64,000 bases of DNA from an uncultured Alphaproteobacteria bacterium (GTDB lineage Bacteria > Pseudomonadota > Alphaproteobacteria > HIMB59 > GCA-002718135), in NCBI GenBank assembly GCA_902597015.1, contig CACJWQ010000001.1, positions 68,520 to 132,519 of the forward strand, given 5' to 3'. Position 1 is the stretch's first letter; each line of letters starts with the position of its first letter. Under the pieces are notes generated by a model, which ran no database searches, was not told the DNA's origin, and saw only the letters and a list, made by a program, of their open reading frames with translations. The translations under genes were made by a program, and so were the position numbers. Below are positions 1 through 10,100 of the stretch, in pieces.

Positions 1-1
1 G

Positions 2-856
<855 letters not shown>

Positions 857-875
857 AAATAATTTAAATTAATTT

Positions 876-907
876 AAAAGTGGAACTTAGAGTTCCACTT
901 TTTTTAT
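876..907. terminator. Rho-independent terminator, probably bidirectional
   Basis: An inverted repeat (AAGTGGAAC, loop TTAGA, GTTCCACTT) is followed on the plus strand by a T run. It lies between the katG stop and the stop of the convergent gene at 904. On the minus strand the stem is followed by TTTTAAATT, so it could also stop the opposing transcript. Confidence 0.8.
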
Positions 908-1224
908 TTTGGCATATTGGTTGCCCCAGTTTCTAATGAAATTATTTTGCCATCTTTATATTTGTATACTGCCATCACAGCTTGCGTGTTGCCATCTTTA
1001 AAAGTAACGAAAGAATGATGTATCCCTATCTCGTCATTTTCGTATACAATTCTAGATTTATCATCATTAATGTCGTCACTCATAGCCCAGCCTATGACGT
1101 CAGACTTTGATAAAACATTACCACTAGAATGCATTGTAAATTTGAAATCATCGTGGATAATTTCGTTCATTCCTGCTTCATCTTTTTCATTAAACACCTT
1201 CATGTATTTTTCTAGTATTGACAT
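904..1224 (-). CDS. NTF2-like / SnoaL-like small protein
   Basis: A 106-residue protein with no signal peptide or membrane segment. Its pattern fits the SnoaL-like/NTF2-like cone fold: an N-terminal helix (LEKYMKVFNEKD), an acidic DDF stretch near residue 25, then alternating strands (VTFKDGNTQAVMAVYKYKDGKIISLE). Members include ketosteroid-isomerase-like enzymes and binding proteins, so no reaction can be assigned. It is transcribed towards katG and shares its terminator region; the start is preceded by an AGGAG-like element (TAGGAGAAAAT on the coding strand). The fold call comes from motif appearance alone. Confidence 0.6.
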   Translation of the reverse strand: MSILEKYMKVFNEKDEAGMNEIIHDDFKFTMHSSGNVLSKSDVIGWAMSDDINDDKSRIVYENDEIGIHHSFVTFKDGNTQAVMAVYKYKDGKIISLETGATNMPK

Positions 1225-1279
1225 ATTTTCTCCTAGTAAAAATAAAGTATATAGGAATTTTTTTTAAATAAGAATTTAA

Positions 1280-2251
1280 TTATCTTTCTTTAATGTAAGG
1301 TTGTCCAATAGCATTAGGCGCAATTGCTTTTCCAACAAAACCAGCAAGCAACACTACTGTTAGTATGTATGGAAGTGCTTGTATTAACTGTACTGGTATT
1401 TCACCTATCACAGGTAATTCTACTCCCTGCAATCTAATTTGAAGAGCATCTGTAAATCCAAAGAGTAAGCAAGCAATTAAAGCTGTTTTAGGATGCCACT
1501 TTCCAAAGATCATTGCTGCTAGTGCTAAGTATCCTCTTCCAGCAGACATTTCTCTGAAGAAATTTGCATTAACAGCAGTTGATAAATGAGCTCCCGCAAA
1601 AGCAATTAAAACTCCATTGATTGCTAACGCTTTATATCTCATAGTAAAGACATTGATTCCAGCAGTATCTACGGCACTTGGATTTTCTCCAACTGCTCTT
1701 AGACGCAAACCAAAGCTAGTTTTAAATACTATCCAAAAAACTAGTGGAACAGAAAGATATGCTAAATAAACAAAAACGTAATGACCACTTAATATATCAC
1801 TATAAAGTGTTCCAATAACTGGAATATCTCTGAGTGCATCAGCAAAAGGAAGATGAATTTCTAAAAAACGCTGATCTTCATTTAATGTTGGTGTCAGACC
1901 TGCTTGCCCAAACCAGGCAGCTGCTAAAGCAGTTGTTAAACCAATAATTAAAATATTTATAGCAACACATGATACTACTTGATCGCCTTTGTGAGTAACC
2001 GAGGCAAATCCATGTAACATTGACAAACACACACATACAATTATGGCTAACAATAAACCTAGCCAAGGATTACCTAAATAGTAAGAACCAACAGCTGCTA
2101 CAAAAGCAGCCATAAGCATTTTACCTTCTAAACTGAAATCTATTACACCAGATCTTTCAGCAAATATACCAGCCATTGCCGCAAAAACTAAAGGCGTAGA
2201 TATTCTTAATGTAGAATTAATTAAAGAAGCAATATCAGATAAAAACTCCAT
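1280..2251 (-). CDS. ABC transporter permease, BMP-type nucleoside importer (second permease)
   Basis: A 323-residue polytopic inner-membrane protein of the BPD_transp_2 family (NupQ/YufQ-like). It has about eight or more hydrophobic segments, the N-terminal motif RISTPLVFAAMAGIFAERSGVIDFSLEG and the cytoplasmic loop FGLRLRAVGENPSAVDTAGI near residue 180, the coupling element of this permease class. It is the last gene of the importer operon and its start abuts the upstream permease by one base (shared position 2251). With the other permease it should form the membrane channel for nucleosides or related bases. The substrate is inferred from the BMP family and the nearby upp gene. Confidence 0.9.
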   Translation of the reverse strand: MEFLSDIASLINSTLRISTPLVFAAMAGIFAERSGVIDFSLEGKMLMAAFVAAVGSYYLGNPWLGLLLAIIVCVCLSMLHGFASVTHKGDQVVSCVAINILIIGLTTALAAAWFGQAGLTPTLNEDQRFLEIHLPFADALRDIPVIGTLYSDILSGHYVFVYLAYLSVPLVFWIVFKTSFGLRLRAVGENPSAVDTAGINVFTMRYKALAINGVLIAFAGAHLSTAVNANFFREMSAGRGYLALAAMIFGKWHPKTALIACLLFGFTDALQIRLQGVELPVIGEIPVQLIQALPYILTVVLLAGFVGKAIAPNAIGQPYIKER

Positions 2252-3372
2252 TACGCATTTACCTCTCTATTAAGTCTTCTAACAAAAAAGCTTTCTATTT
2301 GCGGTCTAAAAAGATTTTCTAATGCTCCACTAAATAATATTATTAATCCTTGAACAGCAACAAACATATATCTAGTTATGTTAGGCATTTCGAAGGTAAC
2401 TTCTGACCCACCTTGGTATAAAATTCCAAATAAAAATGCTGCTGGTAAAATGCCAATCGGATGATTTCTGCCCATTAATGCAACTGCAATTCCTGTGAAT
2501 CCATATCCTGCTGGAAAGCCTGCTTGAATTTTATGACTTACACCTAGAATTTCATTAACGCCAAGTAGACCTGCTAAACCTCCAGAAATACACATCGCGA
2601 TGATAATATTTTTATGTGGTGATATTCCTGCATATATTGCTGCTTGAGTATTGTGTCCTACTGCTCGCATTTCATAACCCCATTTAGTTTTCCAAACTAA
2701 AAACCAAACAAAGAACAATGATGCAATTGCTAATAAAAAAGTCAGGTTAAGAGGTGAATATCTTATTTTTATTCCAAGAATTCCGGAGAATGCCTCAAAA
2801 CTTGGTAACCAGATTTCTTCTGGTAGCTTCACCGTATGTGGTGCCATTTGATTTGTATCTCTAATCACATCTACAAGTAAGAAAATCATTAAAGATGAAG
2901 CGATAAAATTAAACATTATTGTTGTAATAACAACATGACTTCCTCTTTTTGATTGAAGATAAGCAGGTATGTAAGCCCATGCTGCACCAAATAAAAATGC
3001 ACCAAAGATTGCTAAAAGCCAAACGATTGGAACAGGGAGAAAACTTAAATTTATTGCTACTAAAAAAACACCTAGGCCGCCTATGTATGCTTGACCTTCT
3101 CCACCAATATTAAATAGTCTACAATGGAAAGCTACAGCAAAAGCTAGTCCAGTAAAAATAAAATTTGTTGTGTAATAAAGTGTATAAGCAAATCCTTGGA
3201 TGTAACCAAATGATCCATAAATAATTAACTTAACAGCCTCTATTGGATTTTCACCTGCAATAAAAACAAAAAGTCCTGAAACTAATAACGCTAATGTTAA
3301 GTTTACTAGTGGAACAATAACATTAGAGACCCACCACGGAACTTTTGATTTATCGACTACAATATTACTCAT
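2251..3372 (-). CDS. ABC transporter permease, BMP-type nucleoside importer (first permease)
   Basis: A 373-residue membrane protein of the same permease superfamily (NupP/YufP-like), with an N-terminal membrane segment at about residues 16-42 and multiple others. The coupling-loop sequence WGYEMRAVGHNTQAAIYAGI lies near residue 230, followed by GFTGIAVALMGRNHPIGI, typical of this family. It overlaps its neighbours by one base on both sides (ATPase stop with permease start at 3372; stop with next start at 2251), which implies translational coupling. It pairs with the second permease and the double ATPase. Confidence 0.9.
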   Translation of the reverse strand: MSNIVVDKSKVPWWVSNVIVPLVNLTLALLVSGLFVFIAGENPIEAVKLIIYGSFGYIQGFAYTLYYTTNFIFTGLAFAVAFHCRLFNIGGEGQAYIGGLGVFLVAINLSFLPVPIVWLLAIFGAFLFGAAWAYIPAYLQSKRGSHVVITTIMFNFIASSLMIFLLVDVIRDTNQMAPHTVKLPEEIWLPSFEAFSGILGIKIRYSPLNLTFLLAIASLFFVWFLVWKTKWGYEMRAVGHNTQAAIYAGISPHKNIIIAMCISGGLAGLLGVNEILGVSHKIQAGFPAGYGFTGIAVALMGRNHPIGILPAAFLFGILYQGGSEVTFEMPNITRYMFVAVQGLIILFSGALENLFRPQIESFFVRRLNREVNA

Positions 3373-4892
3373 TATGCAACACCTGCCATTAGCAATCCTA
3401 GCTCACGATCAGTGACATTTTTATTTTCCTTTTCTCCAACAATTTTACCATCAAACATAACGATTATTCTGTCAGATAAGGATAGGATTTCATCTAACTC
3501 AACTGATGCTAATAGTATTGCTGCACCTTTATCTCTCATATCAATAAGACGTTGATGAATAAACTCAATTGCTCCAATATCTACACCTCTTGTTGGTTGC
3601 CCCACTAAAAGAACTTTTGGATTTTCATTAAGCTCTCTACTCAAAATAATTTTTTGTTGATTACCTCCTGAAAAATTAGATGTTATTAAGTTTGGAGAAT
3701 TAGGTCTAACATCATATTCTTGCATAACTTTATTTGAATATTCAGTAATTTCTTTATTGTTCAAAATTGCAGATTTTGAATATGGCTCTTGATCATGATA
3801 ACCAAAAATTAAATTTTCATGTGCCTTGAAATCACTAATTAGACCCATTCTTTGCCTGTCTTCAGGTACATGTGCTAAACCTTTTTCTTTAAGCATTCTT
3901 GGGTTTAAGAAATTATTCTGATCAGAAATTTTTTCACCAAATAATTCAATACTTCCAGACTCTACTTTTCTAATTCCAGAAAGTGCTTCTAATAATTCAG
4001 TTTGTCCATTACCAGTTACACCAGCAATACCCAGAATTTCTCCTGAACATATTTCTAGGTTTACATCTTTTACACGCGTTACATCTAGATCATCTTTGAC
4101 TGAAAGATTATTAACTTTGAATATGGTCTCCCCTTTTTTTATATCTTTTTTATCAACTCTAAGTAAGACGCTTCTTCCTACCATCATTTCGGCTAGTTGT
4201 TCTTTGCTTGTATCTTCAGTTTTTGTATGCCCAACCATTTCTCCTTGGCGCATCACTGATACTTCGCTTGTTAAATCCATTATTTCAATTAATTTATGCG
4301 TAATTAAAACTATAGTTTTGCCTTCATCTTTTAATGAACGAAGAATTTTAAATAATTCATCAACTTCTTGAGGTGTAAGAACTCCTGTTGGCTCATCAAG
4401 AATTAAAATTTCTGCTCCTCTGTATAAAGATTTTAATATTTCCACTCTTTGACGAAAACCTACAGATAAATCTGAAATAGTAGCATCAAGATCAATATTA
4501 AAATTGTATGTTTGACATAATTTTTCCAAATCTTCTTTTGCCTTTTGTAATTTTTCTCCAAATACTGTTTCGCCTTCAAAACCAAGAATTATGTTTTCAA
4601 GTACAGTAAAATTTTCTACCAACATAAAATGTTGGTGAACCATACCTATGCCATTAATTATTGAATCTCTTGGTGATCTTAAATTAATTTCTTTTCCATT
4701 AATTTTAATTGAGCCTGAGTTAGCCTGGTAAAGACCAAAAACTATACTCATCAAAGTAGATTTACCTGCTCCATTTTCTCCAATTATGCCGTGAATTGTT
4801 CCTTTATTTATTTTGAGATTAATATTTTTGTTGGCCTGAACATGACCAAATGATTTATTTATATCCGTTAATTCTAAGATAGGTGAGACCAT
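3372..4892 (-). CDS. ABC transporter ATP-binding protein with two ABC domains (NupO/YufO-like)
   Basis: A 506-residue protein with two fused nucleotide-binding domains. The first has Walker A GENGAGKST (about residue 38), signature LSVGFRQR and Walker B ILILDEPTG. The second has the degenerate Walker A GVTGNGQTE, signature FSGGNQQK and LLVGQPTRGVD, as is usual for sugar/nucleoside importers of this class. The start ATG is the base of the 3' arm of an inverted repeat that separates it from the binding-protein gene, and no good Shine-Dalgarno sequence precedes it. It powers import through the two downstream permeases. Confidence 0.93.
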   Translation of the reverse strand: MVSPILELTDINKSFGHVQANKNINLKINKGTIHGIIGENGAGKSTLMSIVFGLYQANSGSIKINGKEINLRSPRDSIINGIGMVHQHFMLVENFTVLENIILGFEGETVFGEKLQKAKEDLEKLCQTYNFNIDLDATISDLSVGFRQRVEILKSLYRGAEILILDEPTGVLTPQEVDELFKILRSLKDEGKTIVLITHKLIEIMDLTSEVSVMRQGEMVGHTKTEDTSKEQLAEMMVGRSVLLRVDKKDIKKGETIFKVNNLSVKDDLDVTRVKDVNLEICSGEILGIAGVTGNGQTELLEALSGIRKVESGSIELFGEKISDQNNFLNPRMLKEKGLAHVPEDRQRMGLISDFKAHENLIFGYHDQEPYSKSAILNNKEITEYSNKVMQEYDVRPNSPNLITSNFSGGNQQKIILSRELNENPKVLLVGQPTRGVDIGAIEFIHQRLIDMRDKGAAILLASVELDEILSLSDRIIVMFDGKIVGEKENKNVTDRELGLLMAGVA

Positions 4893-4920
4893 AAATTATT
4901 TATTAATCTTTGGTCTCACC
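4882..4920 (-). promoter_or_regulatory. Intercistronic inverted repeat covering the ATPase start codon
   Basis: Two perfect 10-bp arms (4882-4891 and 4911-4920, GGTGAGACCA/TGGTCTCACC) flank a 19-nt AT-rich loop. On the minus-strand transcript it follows the binding-protein stop, and its 3' arm contains the ATG of the ATPase gene at 4892. No T run follows on the minus strand, so it is more likely an mRNA-stabilising or translation-dampening hairpin than a simple terminator. Such hairpins commonly let the binding protein be made in excess over the transporter. Confidence 0.6.
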
Positions 4921-4938
4921 AAATATTTATTTTAGTAT

Positions 4939-5916
4939 CTACTCTTGTGACCAGTCAGCAACAACTAGAGCGCCGCTCGCAATGTCTGCAGCAGCAGCAT
5001 CTGCGGCAGCAGCCATTTCAGATGTTACCATTCCATCTTCAGTTGCATAACCAACCATTCCTTCTGAAAGACCAAGAATGTTTATGCCAGCTTCAAATCT
5101 GCCTGACTCAACATTTTTAGCTTGTTCAAAAATCGTTAGATCTAATCTCTTCAACATTGATGTTAACATGTTACCTGGGTGCATCCAGTTTTGATTAGAG
5201 TCAACTCCGATACCCATAATGCCGGCATCAGCTGCAGCCTGAAGAACACCAATACCTGTTCCACCGGCAGCTTGGTATACAACATCAGCACCACCATCAA
5301 TTTGAGCTTTTGTTAATTCTGCACCTTTTGTTGGGTTATTCCATGCTTCGTTTGTAGTTCCAGTCATATTAGCTAAAACAGTTATATCTGGATTTACATA
5401 TTGTGCACCTTGCTCATAACCACCTTGGAATTTTCTAATCAGAGGAATATCCATTCCACCAACGAAACCTATTGTTCCACTTTTAGAAGCCATAGCAGCC
5501 ATCATTCCAACTAAGAAAGAACCTTCATGTTCTTTATAACAAGCTTGATAAATATTGTTATTTGGATCGTCTAACCAACAAACATCAACTGCAACAAATT
5601 TTATATCTGGGTAATCAGCTGAAACTGCTGCAACTGCATCAGCTTGAGCAAATCCCATTCCTACGATCATTGTTGCTCCTCTATCAGCAATCTTACGCAT
5701 ACCCTGCTCGATCTGATTGTCGTTTGCAGATTCAAACTCAATCATACCCCAGCCAAGTTCATTAACAACTCTCTCAGCTGTATTGAATGCTAACTCGTTA
5801 AATGATTTGTCAAATTTTCCACCAGAGTCATAAACAACTCCTATCGTGTTTGCGAACGCGCTTGAAGAGAAGACAAGAGCGAAAGAAACTGAAAAAATAC
5901 TTAAAATTTTCTTCAT
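4939..5916 (-). CDS. BMP-family periplasmic substrate-binding protein
   Basis: A 325-residue exported protein. Residues 1-22 form a classical signal peptide (MKKILSIFSVSFALVFSSSAFA|N) without a lipobox, so the mature protein is free in the periplasm. The mature part has the BMP/PnrA signature (IGVVYDSGGKFDKSFNELAF near the N terminus, FVAVDV, GSFLVGMMAAMASKSGTIGFVGG, DVVYQAAGGTGIGVLQAA). Characterised members bind nucleosides or related compounds. It is the first gene of the importer operon, with a strong ribosome-binding site (AAGGGGGA, 5925-5932) and the intercistronic hairpin behind it. Confidence 0.92.
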   Translation of the reverse strand: MKKILSIFSVSFALVFSSSAFANTIGVVYDSGGKFDKSFNELAFNTAERVVNELGWGMIEFESANDNQIEQGMRKIADRGATMIVGMGFAQADAVAAVSADYPDIKFVAVDVCWLDDPNNNIYQACYKEHEGSFLVGMMAAMASKSGTIGFVGGMDIPLIRKFQGGYEQGAQYVNPDITVLANMTGTTNEAWNNPTKGAELTKAQIDGGADVVYQAAGGTGIGVLQAAADAGIMGIGVDSNQNWMHPGNMLTSMLKRLDLTIFEQAKNVESGRFEAGINILGLSEGMVGYATEDGMVTSEMAAAADAAAADIASGALVVADWSQE

Positions 5917-5924
5917 ACCAAAAA

Positions 5925-5999
5925 TCCCCCTTAAATATGAATTATAGATATCTCATTGATAACATTTTCTTGATAAAAAAATGCATTAAAAAATGAGAT
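5925..5999 (-). promoter_or_regulatory. Upstream region of the BMP operon: -10 box, RBS and spaced inverted repeat
   Basis: On the minus strand there is a perfect TATAAT (plus-strand 5941-5946) and an AAGGGGGA ribosome-binding site (5925-5932) before the binding-protein ATG. No convincing -35 box is visible. An 8-bp inverted repeat, ATCTCATT (5950-5957) and AATGAGAT (5992-5999), flanks the area where a -35 would lie and could be an operator. This is pattern evidence only. Confidence 0.4.
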
Positions 6000-6033
6000 T
6001 ATGGGTAAATAATAGGATTTTTTATGGATAACT

Positions 6034-6654
6034 TCAAGTACCCATATACCTATCGCCTGCGTCACCTAAGCCCGGTACAATGAACTTATTTTTATTCAAT
6101 TTAGCATCAATGTTGCAAGTGAATATATGAATACCTTTTTGCTTTTTTTGAATATTTTTAATACCCTCAGGAGCAGCTAGCAAAGACACTAAAAATATAT
6201 CTTTAATATTAACGCCTTTGTTTTTTATTAAATTGATTGCAGCAATTGAAGAATTACCTGTCGCTAACATTGGGTCTAGTATTAACACTTTTTTATTTTT
6301 AACTCTTGGAAGCTTAAAGAGGTATTCTACAGGTTCATAAGTTTGTTCGTCACGGTATAAACCTATATGACCTTTTTCAGCTTCCGGTAAAAACTTTGCA
6401 AACCCCTCAAGTAACCCTAAACCGGCACGTAAAATTGGAACCAAAATTATGGGTTGACCCAAGGCTGTACCACTCATTTTTTTTAAAGGTGTTTCAATTG
6501 TTTGTTTTTTAAATGGAACGTATTGAAGAACATCAGAAGCAATGAGGTAGCTTATTTCATTCATAGTTTGTCTAAAAACAGTGTTTGATGTTTTTTTATT
6601 TCGTAAAATTGTTAATTTGTATTGAACGAATGGTGATTTAATTACTGTAATCAT
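6034..6654 (-). CDS. upp: Uracil phosphoribosyltransferase
   Basis: A 206-residue cytoplasmic enzyme converting uracil and PRPP to UMP. Family motifs are present: LVPILRAGLGLLEGF near residue 75, the PRPP loop LDPMLATGNSS near residue 127, and the uracil-binding C terminus PGLGDAGDRYMGT. Length matches the family (about 208). It lies 117 bp upstream of the importer operon on the same strand, so co-expression is possible; the pairing suggests imported pyrimidine bases or nucleosides feed directly into UMP. Confidence 0.97.
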   Translation of the reverse strand: MITVIKSPFVQYKLTILRNKKTSNTVFRQTMNEISYLIASDVLQYVPFKKQTIETPLKKMSGTALGQPIILVPILRAGLGLLEGFAKFLPEAEKGHIGLYRDEQTYEPVEYLFKLPRVKNKKVLILDPMLATGNSSIAAINLIKNKGVNIKDIFLVSLLAAPEGIKNIQKKQKGIHIFTCNIDAKLNKNKFIVPGLGDAGDRYMGT

Positions 6655-6689
6655 ATGCGATTACATATATAGAAATCCCACTAAGAGCA

Positions 6690-7175
6690 ATGCGGTTATC
6701 AATTTATTTTTTAACATTAGTGTTTTTATCTAGCTGTACGACTATTGAAGTTGGAAGAGAAGTCGTTAAAGTTGGGGTGGTGGTAAAAGATAAAGTTGAA
6801 GAAACTATTATAAAAAAAGAACCAGAAATTATTGAAGATAAAACTATTGTTGAAGAACAACAAATTATCACTGAAGAAAAAGAAGAGGAAAAAACTATAG
6901 TTAAGGAGCAGCAAAAAATTGCAGAAATAAATTTTATGGGAAAACAACTTGCTGAGATTAAACAAAAATTAGGACAGCCTAATTTAGCACGATCTGATGG
7001 CTCGGTGCATATGATGCGATATGATAGTAATTCATGTAGGTTGTTTATCTTCTTTAATATAAACTCAAATATTAAGAGAGTAGAATATTTTGAATTTCGA
7101 GACTCTTTAGGAGAGCTTATAAATACAAAGAACTCGATAGAAGAATGTTATAAAGAATACGCCTTTACTAGCTAA
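6690..7175 (+). CDS. Conserved alphaproteobacterial lipoprotein, charged spacer plus C-terminal domain
   Basis: A 161-residue lipoprotein: a signal peptide ending in the lipobox LSSC (Cys16), then a Glu/Lys/Ile-rich low-complexity spacer of about residues 25-85, then a compact C-terminal domain (GKQLAEIKQKLGQPNLARSDG, followed by CRLFIFF). The C-terminal pattern resembles short lipoproteins of other alphaproteobacteria in which G..L..I...LG.P...R.EG is followed by a Cys-containing strand, faintly like SmpA/BamE. Function is unknown. It is divergent from upp (36-bp spacer) and its 3' end overlaps the convergent pyc gene by 8 bp. Confidence 0.7.
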   Translation: MRLSIYFLTLVFLSSCTTIEVGREVVKVGVVVKDKVEETIIKKEPEIIEDKTIVEEQQIITEEKEEEKTIVKEQQKIAEINFMGKQLAEIKQKLGQPNLARSDGSVHMMRYDSNSCRLFIFFNINSNIKRVEYFEFRDSLGELINTKNSIEECYKEYAFTS

Positions 7176-10100
7176 TTTCTACAAGCAGATCTTTTGTTTC
7201 CACATTATCGCCAGATGCAACATTAATTGATTTGATTGTTCCACTTTTATCAGCGTTTATTGTAGTTTCCATTTTCATGGCTTCAATCACTAGCAACTTA
7301 TCACCTTTAATAACTTTACTACCTGATTGAACAAATATTTTTGCAACCTGACCTGGTAGAGGTGATCCAACGTGATCCAAATTATTATCATCTGCTTTAG
7401 CTCTTTGTGTAATATTTTTTGAAAATTCTTTATTTTCTATATCTATTGTTCTTGGCTGTCCGTTAATTTCAAAAAAAACAGAGCACTTACCATTACTATT
7501 AACTTCACTTTTCGCTAAGTATCTTAAGATAAGGTTTTTTCCTTTATCAATTTCTATCGTGTATTCTTTATCTTGTTGAGGGCCATAAAAAAACAATTCT
7601 GTTGAAAGAATTGATGTATCACTAAACTCCTTAAAGTGATCAACATAATCTTTAAAAACTTTTGGATACATTAAGTAAGACGCTAGATGTGTTTGATTAA
7701 CTTTCATTCCAATTTCATCTTCTAAATTTTTGGCTTCTTTATCTAAATCAACTGATTCTAAAACTTCTCCAGGTCTTTTTGTTAGAGGTTTTGTATCACC
7801 AAGAACTTTCTTTTGAAGTTCTTTTGGAAAGCCTCCATGTGGTATACCAATATCCCCTTTAAAAAATTCTATGACTGAAGCAGGAAAGGAAATTTCTTTT
7901 TTTGGATCTAGTACATCTTCTTTGGATAAATCATTAGCAATCATATAAAGCGCCATATCGCCTACAATTTTTGAAGAAGGGGTTACCTTCACAATATCAC
8001 CAAAAAGTTGGTTTACCTCTGCATATTTATTAGCAACCATTCCCCACTTATCGGTTGTAATTCCTAAAGATCTAGCTTGTTCTTTTAAATTGGTAAACTG
8101 CCCGCCAGGCATTTGGTGAAGATACACATCAGAACTTCCGCCTTTAAAATCGGTTTCAAATGCATGATAATTTTGACGAACTTGTTCCCAATATAAAGAT
8201 AGTGTTCTTATAGCCTCTTCATCAAGTTTTGGGTCTTGATGATTTTGTTTCATTATAGATACGATTGAACCAAGCGCAGGTTGTGATGTTAATCCACTCA
8301 TCGAGTCAATTGCAAGATCAACGATATCGACCTTTTCCTCAATAGCAGCAAGAACTGAAGCTGATGAAGTGCCAGATGTATCGTGGGTATGGAAATGAAT
8401 TGGAAGACCAGTTGTTTGTTTAATTTCGTTAACTAATTTTTTTATAGCATTAGGTTTTGCTAAACCCGCCATATCTTTAATGGCAATAATATGTGCTCCT
8501 GCTTTTTCTAAATCTTTAACAAGATCAATATAATATTTTAATGTATATTTTTTCTCATTTGGATCAGTTACATCATTTGTATAACAGATAGTTCCTTCAC
8601 AAATTTTATTTTGATCGCGTACTTCATCAATTGCAACACGCATATTATCAATTAGGTTTAATGAATCAAAAACTCGGAATACATCAATTCCAGCTTTTGC
8701 TGATTGTTGAATGAAATGTTTAACAACGTTATCTGGATAATTTTTATATCCAACAGCATTAGATCCCCTAAAGAGCATTTGTTTAAGAAGGTTAGGCGCC
8801 TTTTTATTTAATCTTGCTAATCTATCCCAAGGATCCTCTTTTAAAAAACGCATCGAAGTATCAAACGTTGCACCGCCCCAACATTCTAATGAAAACAAGT
8901 TGCTTAGATTTTCACTATAATATTCAGCAATGTTAATAAGATCATCTGTTCTCATTCTTGTAGCAAGAAGTGATTGGTGTGCATCACGCATCGTTGTGTC
9001 AGTAATTAGGGTGTAGGGTGTTTCTTTTATTTTTTTTGCAAATTTTTCTGGACCTAAGGTTTGTAAATCCTTTACATAATTATTTTTTTCACTTTTAGTG
9101 TTTGAAATAGGAATTTGAACTTCTACAGTCGAATTACTACTAACTCTTCCAGATACATCATTGTGTCCATTTACAATTATGTTTCCAAGATAAGATACAA
9201 TTTTTGATGCTCGATCTTTTTGTGGATTATAAGCATAGAGCTCTTTTTTAGTATCCACAAAATTGGTATTGTAATTTCCTTCAAGGAAATCTTTATTGTT
9301 TATAAGAGATTCAAGAAATACTAAATTTGTTTTAACACCTCTAATTCTAAATTCTCGTAAAGCCCTATCCATTCTTTTAATACAGTCGTCTTGATGCTTT
9401 GCCCAAGTTGTTACTTTTACAAGTAAAGAATCATAATACGGTGTGATGATCGAACCTGAAGAAGCATTTGCTGCGTCTAGCCTCACTCCAAAACCAGCGG
9501 CTGATCGGTAAGTCATTATCTTGCCATAATCTGGCATAAAATTATTTAGCGGATCTTCGGTAGTAACTCTACATTGAATAGCAAATCCATTTAGATGAAT
9601 GTCTTCTTGTTTAGGAAGTGCTGGGTGACCACCAATTTTTTCACCTTCTGCAATTTTAATTTGAGCTTTTACAATATCAATACCAGTTACTTCTTCTGTA
9701 ACTGTATGTTCAACTTGAATTCTTGGGTTAACTTCAATGAAATAAAATTCGCCAGATTTTTTATCAAACAAAAATTCAACAGTTCCTGCACCAAAGTATT
9801 TAACTTGTTTTGCAATTTTAATAGCAGCGTTACAAATTTCTTCTCGAGTTTTATTTTCAAGAAAATGTGCAGGTGCTCTTTCAATAATCTTTTGATGCCT
9901 TCTTTGAAGAGAACAATCTCTTTCAAAAAGATGTATGATATTTCCGTGTTTGTCACCTAAAATTTGAACTTCAATGTGCGCAGCATCTTCTAAAAATTTT
10001 TCTATAAATACTTCATCTTTTCCAAAAGCTTTAAGTGACTCACTTTGAGCAGTTGTAATTTGATCTATTAATTCATTGCTTGATCTAACAACACGCATTC

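Noticed and set aside
9595-9960. Overlapping ORFs on both strands inside the biotin carboxylase region of pyc
   Set aside because: They are shadows of a strongly conserved 1147-residue gene and have Asn/Phe- or Lys/Leu-rich low-complexity translations.
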